Shown: positions 39,501-51,500 of the stretch, piece after piece
Layout of the letters: the number at the start of each line of letters is the position of its first letter
Position numbering within the stretch: the first letter of the stretch is position 1
Assembly (NCBI RefSeq): GCF_905220415.1
Contig: NC_059563.1
Coordinates: 2,428,001 to 2,492,000, forward strand
DNA length: 64,000 nucleotides
Direction: 5' to 3'
Source: Colias croceus
Taxonomy: Eukaryota; Arthropoda; Insecta; Lepidoptera; Pieridae
The notes under the pieces: model-generated
What the model saw: only the letters and a program-made list of their open reading frames with translations
Database searches by the model: none
What the model was told of the DNA's origin: nothing
Made by a program: the position numbers and the translations under genes

Positions 39501-42500
39501 GTAGATGGGACGAAAACAAGGAGCGGATGACTCAATTCACGTAGTGATTCTTAGCTTGTTTGGCGTCGCGCGCGGCACCGCGGACTGAGAAGCCACAAAG
39601 TCCAGGTTCAAATCCACTCAAAAATATTTTTAAAATTAAATTTTAAATATCACTTTACGACAGAAACTACGTTCTTGCACACGCGTATCTCAAGACAGAC
39701 TGACTGTTACGTTGATTCTTTACGAAATATATGGGTAACTCTGTGAATGAAGAATCATTACATAGTATAAAACAAGTAGCTTTCCGCCATGTGTGTGTCT
39801 GTATGCTTACATCTTTAAATTACGCAACAGCTTTTGATGGTTTTTTTAATAGTGGTTGGTGATGCTTTTCGTATACAACTTTCACAAAGTTGTATACGAA
39901 AAGTATCTTTTTTTCACAGTTAGCTATAAACACAGAGAATTTTCAATAATATTAAAGAAAAAATAGTAGAGTACAAAAAGGTATAGTTACGTACATTGTA
40001 CAGCTTCCCTTTGTGTAATATAGGACAGATTTCTAACATCTTTGTGATGGACGAACTCAAAAACTTTTCTAATTTTCAAATAGTGTAATATTCTGCTGAT
40101 AAAAGATGTACAACAATATTACTTTATTCAAGTACCAAGACACCTTATTACTTAAGTTTTAATCCCGTTGCAAAAGAGGCTATTATAACATCTAGGTAAT
40201 AAATTCTATAATGAAATGAAAAGATAATAACACTACGGGATTATCCTGACAGACGTGAATAGATCCCTATTGGGTATTATATCCACAATATTTCCAAAGA
40301 CATTATCGTATATATCCTGGCAGTATCAAAGACACTGGTATCAAAACCCTATATCAATCATCTTATGAATGATCTTAACCTTATTTCCTAGAAGCTTTTC
40401 TGAGCATAAAGGAATAGATCTAAACGGCCTTTTATAAGAACATTTTTGTATGTAGTGTATAATAGTGTTATAATAATGATAAACGTATACCTATGTGCAA
40501 AATGAATGTCGAAATTACTTAAAAATTTGAAGTTTATTTAACCAGTACAAAGCTAGATTAACTGAGAGTTGCATGGCTATTATTTTATTCCTGTCGTATT
40601 TTAAAAACAATAAATAAAAACAGCAAATAAAACTAGAGTCATAAAAAATGTTTAACTTTTGAGTTGTACCACATTTTATCCATACATCACATTAACACGT
40701 CTAAAATTAACGTTTTAAGCCTCCATAATATATATAACTAGCTTTCCGCCTGCGGCTTCGCCCGCGCTTTCAAAGAAAAACCCGCATAGTTCCCGTTCCT
40801 GTGGGATTTCCTGGATAAAACCTAGCCTATGTTGCTCAGTGAAGATGCAGCTTTCTAATGGTGAAAGAATTTTTGAAATCGGTCCAGTAGTCTATGCGTG
40901 AAAACCATACATACATACATACACACATAATTATAAACCTTTCCGCTTTATAAAGAAGTATAGATAAACATTATGATTATGGTATGAAACCTTATTCTTA
41001 CCATTTTATACAATACACATATTAACAAAGTTAAGTTTCACCAAGTATTACTTAGACTAAGTTGTCGTGATTGAAACGCAAGCACCCTTGTCATGTTTCT
41101 GGCAGAGCGAACTTGGACTTAACTAAGTTGAAGTTAACAACATGTTACCGTACTCGTTAGAGCATATATGTTGAGATAAATTGTTTTAACTGATTCTATT
41201 AACGCCATATCTAATTTCCAACACTCGTAGTAACTCAGGCCCCGGAACCACTGAGACACAATAGAAAATCTATTGTGTCTGGGACCGATCGGGCCGCTTG
41301 GGGCTCAATGGGTTAAGTGATTTAGTAGGTATTTCACTACATGGGTAAAAAATCATGAAATTATTTGAAATTTGAAATTATCCATGATACGTGAACAAAG
41401 TTTGAATTAAATCTAACCGTATATATAGTGGGTGAAAATCGAGTCTGAAGGAGTCGGTTACATACAAACATACAAACTAACAAACTTACAGGTGAAGCTA
41501 ATATAAGCGTGTTAAAAACTGCAGATAACCTCTTAGTTCTCTGATAAAAAGTAGCCTCTATTAGAGACCATAATCTAGACACAAAAAAATTACAACATAG
41601 TATTCGTATTTTGAGAAGAAGAAAAGGCAATATGGGTTAAACATAAGGTGGTCAATAATGTAGGGTGTCCTTGAATACCTATAGTATACATATTACTTCG
41701 GACCCACGAAAGGGTCGACACGATCACATGGACAAGGGACTGACCCTTCACAGGGTATCTAGTTTAGTAATACCTAATCGAATAGGCATTCGACACACGT
41801 GAATAATTTTAGAAGCGTTATTTAACTCGTAAGAATTTGAACTAAAGCTTTTTTCAATCAATAACAAGTTATTTAATAGCGATTTTTAAATAATACTTCT
41901 TGGTAGAAAGATGAAGAACGTAACAATGAAGATTGTGTTAGGTTTTGTGGGTAAAAGTAAATGTAAAAAACAAAAACAAGGAAAAAGTATATGAAACTAA
42001 AAACAAGTATAATAGGCAGACTTTTTTGGGGTGTTTTTATTTGCAAATGAAAATATAATATTTCCTTATGTAGGTAGTAAATAAAATTGAAATTCAGAAG
42101 CAAAATATAATATCTACTTCTATTTTGTTTCAGTTCCATTAAAAATAAATACAGGAAATATCCAGGAAAAATTTATTCGACATAAAATCAAAGATGAAAC
42201 TGATATATTATACATCTTAAAAAGTTTAACATCATTCGGGTATCATACACCCAGAGACGTAGTTCCCGTATCAAGTTTTACTTCCGCAAACAAACTGAAA
42301 GTAGGAGCACTTTAAAGGGCTGAATTATTTATATTATACTTTGGAATACGTCGATATCTTAAACTAGGAGGAATAAGTGTCAATTTATGGGAACTTTTTA
42401 GATTTTACGAGAGCTCTTAAAATCATACATATGCATAGTTATTTTCGTATGGTAGTATAAAGTTTACTAGATTGACCCATACTTGTCTAATTGCGTACAA

Positions 42501-45500
42501 AATTTCAACCAAATTGACTTGTTAATGCATGAAATAGGAAATCTACGTACCTATATTAATACAAAAATACGGACTTTTAAGACACACGAAAAAGACATGG
42601 TTTTGGAAGTAAATTTCGAATGTGAAATATTTATTAACAGAAGTGAATTTATGTGTAATTCTAACATGTTCACATTTTTTTTAATTTTGGAAGAAATATA
42701 CCTAGGTACCTACTTTATTTTTTCCCTAAACGGTAGAAGTAAACTGACACGGGAGGAAACTTATTCCAAAGATATCAAGTCTTAACTACTACCTCCTGAA
42801 GTACTTGTAGTTGATACTTCGAATTATCAAATTTCGATATCAATTAAGTCTTAATTAACACGTTAACGAGCAATTTGTTTAAATCCATTTCAATTTGGAA
42901 CAAAGGGAAATATCTGAGCTTTTGTTTCATTACAACTATTTTAAATTATAATTGAAATCCGCAATCCGAATTGGGTTCTTCCAATTAGCGAGTCCTTTAT
43001 TATGTGAAAAGAAATAAATGTATTTTGTGCCATTAGGTAAGAATTTAATAGTATGTAGATTACTTTTTGCTGAAAATTTTTTAATGATTTCACAATTTTT
43101 TATTTATTTTATAGCTAATAGGACATCTTCATAATGGGCCAACGCTGCCCAACAAATGATCGTCGATGTCGGCGATGATGAATATTGAATATTAAGCATC
43201 TACAATGACGGCCAATCATAGACATTTAAGCCTTCTACACTATCGTGATTGCCTCTACTCGCCCAATGCTGCCCATTGTGAAGAGGACCAATTGATCGCC
43301 AATGTGAAGTCGCATTATTGAAATTTGTAGGTCATGTCATGAATAAATCACGTTTAAAATCCCTTAAAAATCTTTAATATCTAAATGTATACTCGCTTAA
43401 AATCAAACACTAGAAAATACTATCAACATGTACCTATTTCATATAGGTAAGCGCCTTGGAGAGGTCTGTGCTGAACCTTTGGACACAATAGACTAATATA
43501 ATACAATACAAGGCTAAAATAACACTACAGGGTTCCAAACATCTAATCTAATGGAGTGGAAAAGGTCGAGCTGGTAGGGATCTTGGTAATTTAAGGGAAC
43601 TTCGTAACAAGTAGGAACCGTATATTAAACGACGACTATCGTTTATTTTGATAGGTTTTTTTGTTATCAACAAAACTGTCTTGTTTCTAAGATTTCGAAA
43701 AATCTATTAAATTTATGTTTAATTATTTATTTATTTTAAACAATTAGACGACAGAGATCCATTAATGTTAGTACGTGACTTATAAGCTAATGTTAGTAAT
43801 TATATTATAAATATACTAATTATAATCAGTTGATGAGGCACCTTATGCCTAAAGCCTTGCAATTTGATATTTCCTAAAGATTATGCTATAACCTAATATA
43901 ACGTGATTATACTTCCGCCGTGCGTGACTACTTCAAAATTACATTATTTCCTATCTTAAAAACGGTCTACGTATATTTTAGTCTTGGGCTTGATTTTTGA
44001 GCTAGATATTAGAAAATAAACACTTTTTTTAACGAACTTTTAATTACGTCACTTTCGAAGTAATTAACACTTTACGGCGAGCGTGGTCATGGCCAAACCG
44101 ATAAATTCCTAAATTTTTTTTTTTTTACCCATAAATTTTATATTTCTACTCACATAGGTAAACTTTTCTGTTCGTCATGTTTGTTTTATTGTTAGAGAAC
44201 CGTTCTCTTAGTTACTTAGCTAAGGTGTGGTCTAAGATGGTACGCGAACGTAACGCTAATATATCACGTCAAAAATCCGTTAAATCTACGAAGCCTTTGT
44301 ATTTTGGCCATTATTTTAAACAACTATTATAAATAAATATAGTATATATTAAATTCCTAAAAACAAATAAACCAATACTCACGTATACACCGGCGTATTA
44401 TGCCCCTGCTTGTACCATATCACAAGGGCCACGCTATCATGCGGCAGGGCGGGCGTCACGTCGCAGGGCAGTTCCGCCGCCCGCCCTAGTGCCGCGTGGA
44501 CCGCTTCTATTGATGCTGTGAACAAAGATAAATTGTTAATTATTAAGTAATTAAACCCAATAGTTATAAAGGAGTAAATAAGATTCGTAATCTAAACTCA
44601 TATTATAAAGCTGAAGAGTTTGTTTGAACACGCTAACCTCAGGAACTACTGGTCCGATTTGAAAAATTATTTCGATGTTAGATAGTCCATTTATCGAGGA
44701 AGGCTATAAGCCAGCCTATAAGCCTATATATGATATATAGCCATCATCATCACGCTACGACCAACAGAAGCGGAGCCACGCGGGTAAAACCGCGGGGCGC
44801 AGCTGGTAAAAAATAAAAGTAAGATTCGTAAGGGATAAATTTATATTATTTGGAAACGTTGTATAGTTTGCAAGTAATGTTTAAATAACGTTAAAAATTA
44901 CTCAAAGGCTTAAAATGTTTTTTAAATAATAGGTGTAGGGTGTAGGATGTATATTATTGAAAAGGTTAAGTTTATAATAAATCAACTTTTCAGCCAGGGC
45001 TTCGCATGCGTAGTTAAAGAAAGGAATTGAGAATAAGATGTTTCACCGCATTAAAAAGTAGACTATATCACAATTCACATTACGCAAAAAAATAAATAAA
45101 AAATAGTTCTGTAGCGACGTGATATGGTACAATGAATCAAACACACTTTCTTTTACTTTTTAATTAGACAGAATATACTTAAAAGACGTTAAAAATAAAT
45201 GAAAAATAACAAAAGACGAAGGTTGTCTGTTTGTTATTCGATAAACTACTAAGACGATTTTAATAAATCTTTCCCCATGAAAAGCTATATTATTATTATA
45301 TGGCCCATGGGACGCGTATTAATGGTACCTTTATGAAATTGCGAGACAGCATTACCCACAGAAAAGTTAATATTAAGGTCCATCCATTATAACAATAAGG
45401 GCTGGTTTCACAGCTGACACCCTTTTTGATACTTGGCGATAACGGAAACAGAACATAACAGGAAGTAAAACCTGCACTTCGCATTCATTAAAAATCTATA

Positions 45501-48500
45501 CAAAAATATAAAATTCATTTTCATTATATGTTGGTTCAATCGCGCTTCTCTCATAAACTACTTGACCCATTTTAAAAATCGTTTTACCATTGGATATGTA
45601 CGTGATCCCTGAATGCTATAATAGGCTTTATTACCACAGGCAAAGCCAGGCATGCCCTTAGTAATATTTCACGAACTAAAAATAAATTTCGGAAACTTCT
45701 CGTGTTCAAAATCGACAAATAATATAGATAAACATAATTTAGTAAACAAAGAATACTAAGAACTTATAAACGTACTTTCCAACAGTAATTGGGCTTGTAT
45801 TACCGTACGTAATAACATGCTTTCGAGAATCTAGAAATGAAAATATTTAGTAATCTTGATCTAAAATAAGATAAACAGGTATTTTTCTACCAATTAGGTT
45901 TTAACTTATCTATACTAATATTATAAAGCTGAAGAGTTTGTTTGTTTGTTTGAACGCGCTAATCTCAGAAACTATTGGTCCGATTTGAAAAATTCTTTCG
46001 GTGTTAGATAGCCCATTCATGGAGGAAGGTTATAGGCTATGTATCATCACGCTAAGACCAACAGGAGCGGAGCAATGCGGGTGTAGCCGCGGGGAACAGC
46101 TAGTAATTATATATTATGATTCTTGAGAAATTTTAGAGGAATAGAAAAATTCGATCACGAGGCGGGATTCGACCCCACGTCTTTCGCCTTGCCGCGGGGC
46201 GATAGGAGCTTTCCATTAAAAATATCTCATACATAATTTGAATGCTATAAAACTAAATATCAAATACAGGTTTATTATCAAAACTATAAGATAACGTTTG
46301 AAATAAATTTAGGGCCGATTTTTCAATCCTTGGTTAAAACTTATCCGTCCAATAAAGTATTAAAATGTCACTTGTACAATGTCAAATACAGGTAATTAGA
46401 ACACATTTTTGAAATGATAGTTTAATACGTTATTCAACGAATAAGTTTTAACCAAGGATTGAAAAATCAGCTCTTAATAGCACTAATTGTACCTTCTATA
46501 CGCAAATAGCATTTAAATCTTGTCTTTGTTGATACAAAGCTTCAATAGACACAAGAGAAGTTTGTAAACACTCTAGTGAACGAAACATAATACAATAAAC
46601 GAATGCGATATGCGAGATAGGTATTGTGCTATTAACTGTTACGTTATTTAGTTCAGGAACATACTTAAGTATTTTGTGCTTAAAAGGATTTCAAGACAAA
46701 AAAACTGTACATGAAAACGATTTTCAACGGTAGGTTTCTACTTTTTCTCCTTAAATATTTTAAAATTCGAACGAGTAGTTCCTGAGCTTTTCGTGTACAA
46801 CCAAACTAACAAGTACACTATTAAAAATTAAAATATATACAATTATTCATAGTTTATATGTAGGTATATATACCTATCGTTATAGTGCTACGGAATTGGA
46901 TATTCTGTCTTTCTTAAGTAAAGCAACGTCTTATCCAATTAGCCTACTAACCTACCTCAGAGATTTTCTTCCATACCTATTATAGCTTAGCTTGGTATTT
47001 CTATAATCTCACAACCAATTATGAGTAAAAGGGTGTAGATATAGGTTAGCAATACAACATTCAATCTTCAAAAACTGCACACTAACTAACACACACGGCG
47101 TGATTCAATTATCTTGAGCAAAAGAAACTTAAAATGTGGCTAAGCATTTCGCCGAGGCGCATCCAGAGCGCCACCGTTTTAACTTACCACTTACCTTACC
47201 ATTTTACTTATTATATGACTAGCTTACCGCCCGCGGTTTTTCCCGCTTTAATCTAAAACCTAATACCTAAAATATATACTAAAATCTTCCTCTTGAATCA
47301 CTCTATCTATTAAAAAAAAAAACGGATCAAAATCCGTTGCGTAGTTTTAAACATTTTAAGCATTCAAAGGGACATAGGGACAGAGAAAGCGACTTTGTTT
47401 TATTACACGCTTTATATTAGCTTCACCTGTATGTTTGTATGTTTGTAACCGACTTCTTTGGGCGCGATTTTGACCCACTTTAAACGGCCAGATTTCGTTC
47501 AAACTTTGTAGATTTATTGAGGACCGATGACAATACACTAATTTGATAGAATTTTCTATTTTTTAGTTCGGTTTTCTATAAAAAGCGTGATTTTTAGTTT
47601 TTTTAAACTATTATTATATACTATGTAGTGATTGCTCACAAGTCACGACATACAAATTCCCTTTTCGCGACATCCATTCGCTATACCAATCAATATCCAT
47701 TATTTTTCGACCTTCATGTTTTGTTTATGTCGTATAAACAAACATCTTCAAGGTTCTTATATCAACGAAATGAATACAAATACTTTCAGGAATTCTTGAT
47801 TGAAAATAATCACTGTCGTATTTAAAAAAATGTGTTTGAATATAGTAGTGGGTAAAGTATTCTCAAATTTAGTAGGTACATTGGAAACGACGTGTGTCAC
47901 TCGGGGACTGCCGCGGTAAAGCTATTGCATGCTATGCCTTCAAGCCACACCTCCGCCCGTCGGAGTGCGGAGCGTGAGGTTTTTTCGTTACGGAATTTCT
48001 CGATTCGGTCCCCGTGCTCAAGGCCCGCGATAGAAGCTATGCAATAGCTTAAAAATAAATAAAAACGTTTCCTTAACTACCTAGATAATACATTTGAACC
48101 GGATAAATACTTTTACTAAAACATATTAAAAAACCTTTTAACCGTAAATCCTTATACGCTATCAATCCTGCTAGAAGTTTAAACTCTAACTACCGTTTAT
48201 TGAGAGCTATAGCTTACCCAGTAAGATCGATTGAGTGCTTTTTCTGGTCCACAAACACTTAATTAACTGTGTCTCGAGGGTGTATAGCAAATAATTGCGG
48301 AGCTTTCCAATTCTAGTATGTGTTAGGATTTATACTGAATACTAGCTTTACCCGCATAGTTCTCGTTCCCATGGGATTTCCGGGATAAAACCTATCCTAT
48401 GTTTTAATCCAAGTTACCCTCTATATGTGTGCTTAATTTCATTGTAATCGGTTCAGTAGTATTTACGTGAAAGAGTAACACACACACACACATCTTCACA

Positions 48501-51500
48501 AACTTTCGCATTTATAATATTACTAGATTATTAGATGTACCTACCTATGACATATTATTTACATACAGCAATCTTCAAATGGAAGATGATGACGGCATGG
48601 GAAAAATAATATAGAGCTATTTAATAAAGAAAAAATAAATAAATCAATTGGTATATTATTGTGTGTAATTCTAAATACATAGGTCTTTTTAAGTGAAGTT
48701 CGACCGAATCTCGGGTACGGTTAACTTGATTAGATGCAGAATTTTCACTGAAAACTTACTGTTTATTTTAGCTACATAGACGAAATCTTGAAATCTAGTA
48801 AATAATAGCATTGAAACAAGATTATTTTTATTGTGGTTCCTCTTCTCTCCTTATTAGATTTTTCACTTAACTGTACCTAGTCTTTCATAATACCACTCTA
48901 TTCCTACAAGTCGGAAATCAACACCTCTGTGGTTGAGATAAATACTGACCAAGGAAACAGATATACAAATAAAAAGATCAATGAAATATCGTAAAGCAAT
49001 ACCAATGAAATATCGTATATCAAATACGAGTTAAAAATATACCGTTGAAAACGTGACCTTATTTATTGAAGTATGCACGACTCTTAATATCGAATCTATA
49101 TAAAACTATGTTTTCTCCGTACTGCAAAATTTAAGATAAGGTGCAGTGGTATCATTACATAGTATAAAACAAAGCTCTGTCCCTGTCTCTATGTAGGTAT
49201 GCTTAAATCTTTAAAACTACGCAACAGATTTTGGTGCGATTTTTTAAATGGATAGTGATTGAAGAGGAAGGTTTAAGTATATAATTTATTAGGTTTTAGA
49301 CAAAGCGGGCGAAGCCGCGGGCGGAAAGCTAGTAGACTATTATAGTTGCTATAGTCAATAGTGCATTCAACACACGCGTTCTTGCTAAAAAAAGGGCCGG
49401 ATGCTAATTACCCACACACGGGATCTCGATACGAGACCGTCGGATACGACAATGCAAGATGTGCTGTGTAAATACAGCATTAGGTTTTTCCAGATCCGAT
49501 GAAAATAAGATACGGCAAATCGTGGCTCCGTGTGAACATAGGGTATAGAATTTTTATGTGCAATGCTTGATTTAAATATTAGTTATTATTAATTGAATAC
49601 TTAATTCAAAAAAAAATATTTAATATTTTTTTAACGAAACAAAACCTTGATACGATTCCCGTTTATCCTAATCATTAAAATTTGTAGATAAAAATCAACC
49701 CATATTTCACACCATGTCGGCGGCTCTTTATACAGGCTTAATGGAGACATCCCTACGGTCAATTAAGAATTAAGATGTATCGAAAGATATGTAAATTTAA
49801 AAGGCGTATTTAAAAGGAAATGCCGATAGTTTTGTTTTTATTTGATAGATTGAGATGTTCACGGAAATACGGGATTTACTGGAAATTTATTACTTACATA
49901 GTCACTGAGAATGTTTACATAACGAACTATGATTTAATAATTTTATTAAATAAATTCTATACCTAGAACAAGCAATATCATAAATTACAGTGTAACAAAG
50001 ACTTTGTATAGAAGAGCAGCATTACTTAGAAGCAGTAGATAATATTTTCTTGGCTACTATATTATAATGAGTGTTTAAGAAATAGGAGAATTTTCTAGAA
50101 GGTTTGCTTTAAAAGTTCTGTTAGGTCATTACAAGTTGTTATTTGTTTATAAAATATTTTTATAATCAATATGTAACTCTAAACGAATAAGAATAGGTAC
50201 CTACCAACATTATATTAAATATAACTATAGATTTTTCATACATAATGTGTACTTTATGTAACTATGTAACTATGTCGTAATAATAACTTTCAGTTGTTCA
50301 TACCCAATATAATATCTATAAGAAGGTTAAAGGTGAAGGTTACATTGATTATATTTATATCTACGACTACTCATTTCAGAATTATTCATTCATATATTTT
50401 TGGAGAACAATATTACACCTATAGTAACATTTTAAAATACGCGTAGGTAATGTATGATAGAATGAATTTTATTAGACGGAAAAATTATTTTAGCCAAGGA
50501 TTGAAAAATCGGCCCTTAATAAATCAAATATAATTTTGAATTTGATTGTAGCTTCGTTTCAACTCCCAATTGTAAGTAGGTGATTAGCTTAAGGAATACT
50601 TGACTTCAAAACTACCAAAACTTACGTAACAGTTTGTCTGCTTCAGACAGTTTCGGTTCATAACTTTATAGATTTTAAAAGAGAATTTCCTCCTTCGTAG
50701 TAGATCGAGCTCATGATTCCCGTTTTATGATTCCAATTTCTTGTAAAAGATACTTATTTACTTTATGAAGACTGATATGCGTTCAGTGAAGTAGAAAATG
50801 GGCGTTTTTCCATTACTCGGCCCGGCTCCGGCACGGCAACGGCATGGTCGGGGACCGGTACCGGCACCGGGACTTCGTTTTTCCATTGCGCCGGTGTCGA
50901 TGCCGGTTTACGCCCGGTCCCTCCGCTCCGCTCTCTCCTACCCGCCCTGCGCAGTTACACACTCACACGGCTACAATTCAAATAAATATGCAATACATAT
51001 GCAATTTTGCCGGCCGGCACAAGTGGGAAGCTTGCTACCCCGGCGACGGCGCCGGCAGGACTCAATGCCGTGCCGGCGCCGGCGCCGGTAAGTGAAAAAG
51101 CGAGCCATACATTTTCATACATTTTTGCTTCCCCGGCAACGGCACGGCGCCGGCGCCGGCGCCGGTGCCGGTGCCGGGCCGGGTAATGGAAAAACGCCCA
51201 ATATGTCATGTTATATTACATTTTTAATAATTTGTCGTCTTTATATTTTTAAAGGTTTTGACGTGAGGAGATAGAGCAGTAAAATACGGTTTAAAAAATA
51301 TTATAAATATTATATTCGATGTTTTTAAAAGATAATCTTTTGCTGAATTTTAGCGTACTCTTCCTACTGCCCTGCTGTTAATACGTTTCTTGCAACACAA
51401 AACCTCAACATTACCTATATAAAAGGGAATTCAAGATTCACCAGACTCCTCGATGATCACATCTTGCTGACTCTCAGCCCACACTGCGAACATCACGCAG

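Larger units (their letters stand above)
34611..39590 (-). mobile_element. CR1/jockey-type non-LTR retrotransposon with two ORFs
   Basis: About 5 kb, same strand as the host gene. It has ORF1 (38439-39473), ORF2 (35054-37933), a 3' UTR that starts with a (TG)n run and an A-rich tail (AAATAAAAATAAAA) near 34611-34650. Both ORFs are uninterrupted. The 5' end is put upstream of ORF1 by ~110 bp, and no target duplication was identified, so the ends are approximate. Confidence 0.8.
30185..44382 (-). other. Intron 2 (14.2 kb)
   Basis: Contains two family E copies, a local duplication near 32.4/32.9 kb, a tail-bearing repeat at about 33684-33830, the CR1/jockey-type LINE at about 34.6-39.6 kb, stem-loops at 39861 and 41254, a family B copy at 40739, and a small inverted-repeat element at 43121. 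31000-32280 and 41520-43120 are AT-rich with nothing recognised. No other host exon was found. Confidence 0.75.

Noticed and set aside
39575..39625. tRNA-like B box (GGTTCAAATCC)
   Set aside because: The T-stem does not pair well and no A box or cloverleaf could be built.
50798..51274. Arg/Gly/Pro-rich open frames
   Set aside because: They come from the GC-repeat composition of the inverted-repeat element; no start context or domain.
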